Origin: Rhodopirellula sp.
GTDB taxonomy: Bacteria; Planctomycetota; Planctomycetia; Planctomycetales; Planctomycetaceae
DNA length: 34,825 bases
Direction of reading: 5' to 3'
Assembly (NCBI GenBank): GCA_013203845.1
Contig: JABMPE010000261.1
Coordinates: forward strand, 1-34,825
Shown: one piece after another, positions 32,472 through 34,825 of the stretch
Numbering within the stretch: position 1 is the first letter of the stretch
Layout of the letters: each line of letters starts with the position of its first letter
Position numbers and translations under genes: made by a program
Notes under the pieces: model-generated
What the model was told of the DNA's origin: nothing
Databases searched by the model: none
Seen by the model: the letters and a program-made list of their open reading frames with translations, nothing else

Positions 32472-34583
32472 TCACCTTGTGTACTGCTGTGATCTCTGCT
32501 GGATCATTTGCTGCTGCTGCTGTCGTTGTTGCTGAACGGCCTGACTCTCTCTGCCGAGTCGACTGTCCGTTCCGTTCAGCAGACTGGGAGTCGTGGCGTT
32601 AGTCGATCTCAGGGCTGGATTTCTTTGACTGGAATCCCGATTGCCCTGAAACCAGTTGGCCAACTTCATTCTCTGAGTCGGCTCCTGGTATCCAACCTGC
32701 TGAATTCCGCCCATCTGTTGGACTGGTTGTCCGAGATTAGGATCGGCCATGGGCTGGATCGCTCCCGTCGGCGGACTCTGCTGCATTGGCTGAACTGGGA
32801 ACTGCTGGACGCTCTGTTGAGGAGCAGCGGGTGGTCCAGGATAAACGGCTCCTGGGTTTGCCTGGAATCCACCGCCATAGCCGGGAGGACTGACCTGATA
32901 ATTTCCCATGCCGCCACCCATTGGCATTGGGTTGCCGAAAGTACCAGGGTTGAATGGTCGGTAGCCGATCTCATTCGCGTAGCCAGGTCCCCATCCATAC
33001 GGGTTGAGCTGGTATACTCCCTGATCCGGGTAACCTTCCGATTTGGCATAGGCGTACAGTTCAATGTCATTCGGAGGGGTCACATAGAAGCCAGGATAAG
33101 GAGGAACTTCATCGGCTTCCATCGGATGCACGAGTTCCGGGGTTACAGTGATCAGCAGCTCGTTCTCGCCCTGGTCGGCATTCTTGGAGTTGAAGAGTGC
33201 CGGTCCGATGACTGGCAGTTCGCCCAGAAACGGGATGCGATTGACTTCGCTGGTCATCGTCATGCCGAACAAGCCTGCCAGCACAATCGTCTGGCCTTCT
33301 CTCAGTCTGACCGTCGTTGTGACTCGGCGTGAATTCAGACCTGGTACGCCTCCACTTGAGCCAGTCGCACTGATCTGACTGTACTCAGGAGTGATGTTCA
33401 TCTGGATGTAGTCTTTGTCGACGACCTGCGGTCGAACAAGGAGCGACGTTCCGAACCCGCGGAAGGATGTCGATGTACCCTGCGCTCCCCCGACGCCGAC
33501 AATTGTCGGCACCGGGAACTCACCACCGGATAAGAAGCTCGCCTGGTAACCACTCAGCACTGTCAACGTGGGCGAGGCTAGAATCTTTGCCGTTCGGTTA
33601 CCGGCCAGCCAGTTAATCATCAGATTGACTTCGCCATTTTCGAAGACGCCCGTCAGTGCTCCTCCGGCACCGCCGAGTGACGATGACAGAAAGTGCCGTC
33701 CGTTGTTGATGAGTCCGTCGAGGTCGACACCCAGGGTTCGCAACTGTCCGCGGCTCAGTTCTGCGACGGTCACATGGATCATGATTTGGCGATTTCCGGG
33801 AACCTCCAGCAAATCCACAATGGGGTTGTTGTTATTGTTGCCGTTGTTGATGCCATTGTTATTACCATTGTTGATGTCTCCGAAGCCACCCCCTCCCGCA
33901 CCGCCAAATCCGCCAAATCCGCCGCTTCCCGCACCGCCGAATCCTCCGTAGTTCCCGAATGCTGCGTAATACGAAGCACGAACAATCTGAAGAATTCGAG
34001 CAGCCTCTTCCACATCCCGTGCCTGACCTTTGACGATCAGGCGTCGCTGGAGCGGTACCAGAAACACTTTGCTGTTTGGAAACAGGATGCGAAGCTGCTT
34101 TTCAAGCTTTCCAAAGTCGTTCCGCAGGCGGTCTTCAAAAGTCGGATCCGGAATCACTTCAATGAGATAGATCAGCGGGTCGCGGCTATTGTCGAACCAC
34201 ATGGTCAGAGTAGTGGTTCCCAGGTTCATCCCGATGATTCCGATTTCGTTCGGGCTGTACTGGACGACATCGACAACGTTGGGATCCGCGATAGCAATTC
34301 TGGCAATTGGAGCTCGAGCCACCATCAGCTGGCTGCGGCGATGGATAATCTCCATTTCTTCCTGAATGTCAGGCATTTCTGAAATCGCATATGGCAGCGG
34401 TTTTTTCGGTTTTGTGTCATCGGCCGTAATACGCTGTGTCAATTGAATTTGAGACTGGTTGCTCCGAGCGCCGCGATATGGCGCATTTGACGGCGCATTT
34501 GGTTGTTGAGCGGTAGCCTGCACTGGCAATGCCAGACAGAGGCAGCCCAGAACTACCAGAGGGAAGGTTCTTTGTGTCATCAT
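32472..34583 (-). CDS. Secretin, CpaC/RcpA-like (Tad/type IV pilus outer-membrane channel)
   Basis: The start at 34583 gives 703 residues and a signal peptide (FPLVVLGCLCLALPVQATA). Next come a pilus-assembly N domain (about 75-145: RRSQLMVARAPIARIAIADP), a BON-like domain (about 148-205: DFGKLEKQLRILFPNSKVFL), a Gly-then-Asn-rich insert (about 211-253), and the secretin core (about 265-485: RQIMIHVTVAELSRGQLRTL, TTVRLREGQTIVLAGLFG, LLITVTPELV). The last 200 residues are Pro/Gln/Gly-rich and end in a polyglutamine-like run. Secretins form the outer-membrane ring for Tad pili or type II secretion; the N-domain/BON order favours CpaC. Other Tad genes (cpaA, B, E, F) would lie beyond the right edge, if present. 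A start at 34580 is equally possible. Confidence 0.96.
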   Translation of the reverse strand: MMTQRTFPLVVLGCLCLALPVQATAQQPNAPSNAPYRGARSNQSQIQLTQRITADDTKPKKPLPYAISEMPDIQEEMEIIHRRSQLMVARAPIARIAIADPNVVDVVQYSPNEIGIIGMNLGTTTLTMWFDNSRDPLIYLIEVIPDPTFEDRLRNDFGKLEKQLRILFPNSKVFLVPLQRRLIVKGQARDVEEAARILQIVRASYYAAFGNYGGFGGAGSGGFGGFGGAGGGGFGDINNGNNNGINNGNNNNNPIVDLLEVPGNRQIMIHVTVAELSRGQLRTLGVDLDGLINNGRHFLSSSLGGAGGALTGVFENGEVNLMINWLAGNRTAKILASPTLTVLSGYQASFLSGGEFPVPTIVGVGGAQGTSTSFRGFGTSLLVRPQVVDKDYIQMNITPEYSQISATGSSGGVPGLNSRRVTTTVRLREGQTIVLAGLFGMTMTSEVNRIPFLGELPVIGPALFNSKNADQGENELLITVTPELVHPMEADEVPPYPGFYVTPPNDIELYAYAKSEGYPDQGVYQLNPYGWGPGYANEIGYRPFNPGTFGNPMPMGGGMGNYQVSPPGYGGGFQANPGAVYPGPPAAPQQSVQQFPVQPMQQSPPTGAIQPMADPNLGQPVQQMGGIQQVGYQEPTQRMKLANWFQGNRDSSQRNPALRSTNATTPSLLNGTDSRLGRESQAVQQQRQQQQQMIQQRSQQYTR

Positions 34584-34825
34584 TGAGTCATCGCTTCCAC
34601 AGAGTCTCATGAGTGACCTCGACATTCGAAGCAGCTCCTGCATCAATGATGCATTACGCCAAACCGGGATTCCGGCTGACCGCCATGACCATCGGACATC
34701 GACGGATGACGGGTACTTCATCACCGCCCGCGCAGACCCGACGGCGTGGTTTAAGATTTATCGGTTAGAGGGCATCTGGGAAGATAAATGGTCTGGGCGA
34801 TGGATTAAGGAAGGGGTAATACTTC
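34584..34825. other. Leader of the secretin gene and right window edge
   Basis: The secretin frame stays open upstream to 34724 but the added residues are not protein-like. The rest should hold its promoter. It contains the right arm of the end repeat (34767-34801), and ATTTATC/GATAAAT (34756-34762 with 34783-34789) that could pair as a 7-bp stem. Confidence 0.5.
34767..34801. repeat. Right arm of the 35-bp inverted repeat shared with the left end of the window
   Basis: These 35 bases are the exact reverse complement of bases 1-35. Read on the minus strand they encode the same IAQTIYLPRCP as the integrase linker, but an in-frame TAA lies 3 bases upstream (34805-34807) and a TAA shortly after (34751-34753), so this copy is not part of a gene. 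Twenty-four more bases follow to the window edge. Confidence 0.9.

Noticed and set aside
32500..32560. CTG-type trinucleotide repeat as a possible regulatory microsatellite
   Set aside because: It encodes the glutamine-rich C terminus of the secretin and is interrupted, so it is explained as coding sequence.

Overview
The window looks like chromosomal DNA from a planctomycete (order Planctomycetales). This rests on gene families that are typical of the phylum: a secreted protein with Pro-Val-Thr/Tyr-rich 'YTV-like' repeats, an alpha/alpha-toroid protein with two DUF4159 modules, a GAF-HlyD fusion adaptor, a secreted PQQ-type propeller, and an FHA-GAF-cyclase. Gene order is loose, strands switch often, and intergenic spaces are long. 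I cannot name a genus from the sequence alone. Many upstream in-frame ATGs extend into leader DNA, so I moved several starts to the codon preceded by a purine-rich ribosome site or a signal peptide.

Left edge (1-1400): the catalytic end of a tyrosine recombinase, cut by the window edge, lies next to a tRNA-Ser(GGA), followed by a small hypothetical gene. 1647-10479 is a plus-strand run: DUF4159 protein, dihydrolipoyl dehydrogenase, exported propeller, YTV-like protein and TlpA-like thioredoxin, separated by long hairpins and at least one classical terminator. 10573-13737 is on the minus strand: an isolated fliM, proA and a BamE-like lipoprotein. 14263-20089 is on the plus strand: an exported hypothetical, an acidic-tailed membrane protein, and two HlyD-type adaptors in tandem, the first fused to two GAF-like regions.

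20121-26241 switches strand repeatedly: a class I methyltransferase and a zinc-ribbon membrane protein (minus), a 59-residue coiled-coil protein (plus), a VOC protein (minus), an orphan DNA methyltransferase with a Lys/Arg/Ser-rich tail (plus), and an FHA-GAF-class III cyclase (minus). The cyclase is divergent from a solitary, degenerate NuoN-like membrane protein. 28087-28824 holds a cold-shock protein and a small double zinc-ribbon protein. 28953-34583 is all minus strand: an M81 peptidase, a secreted esterase, and a secretin-lipoprotein pair resembling CpaC/CpaD of Tad pili.

Most genes are single housekeeping or lineage-specific functions rather than one large operon. The clearest two-gene units are the adaptor pair and the secretin-lipoprotein pair. 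I saw no CRISPR array, rRNA or complete insertion sequence. The observations most worth a second look are: a perfect 35-bp inverted repeat at the two window ends, one arm being part of the integrase gene; the cyclase lacking the canonical adenine-selecting lysine; the GAF-HlyD/HlyD pair without a local transporter; the lone NuoN-like protein lacking a key lysine; the orphan DNA methyltransferase with a histone-H1-like tail; and a duplicated ribosome-binding segment in front of the BamE-like lipoprotein.
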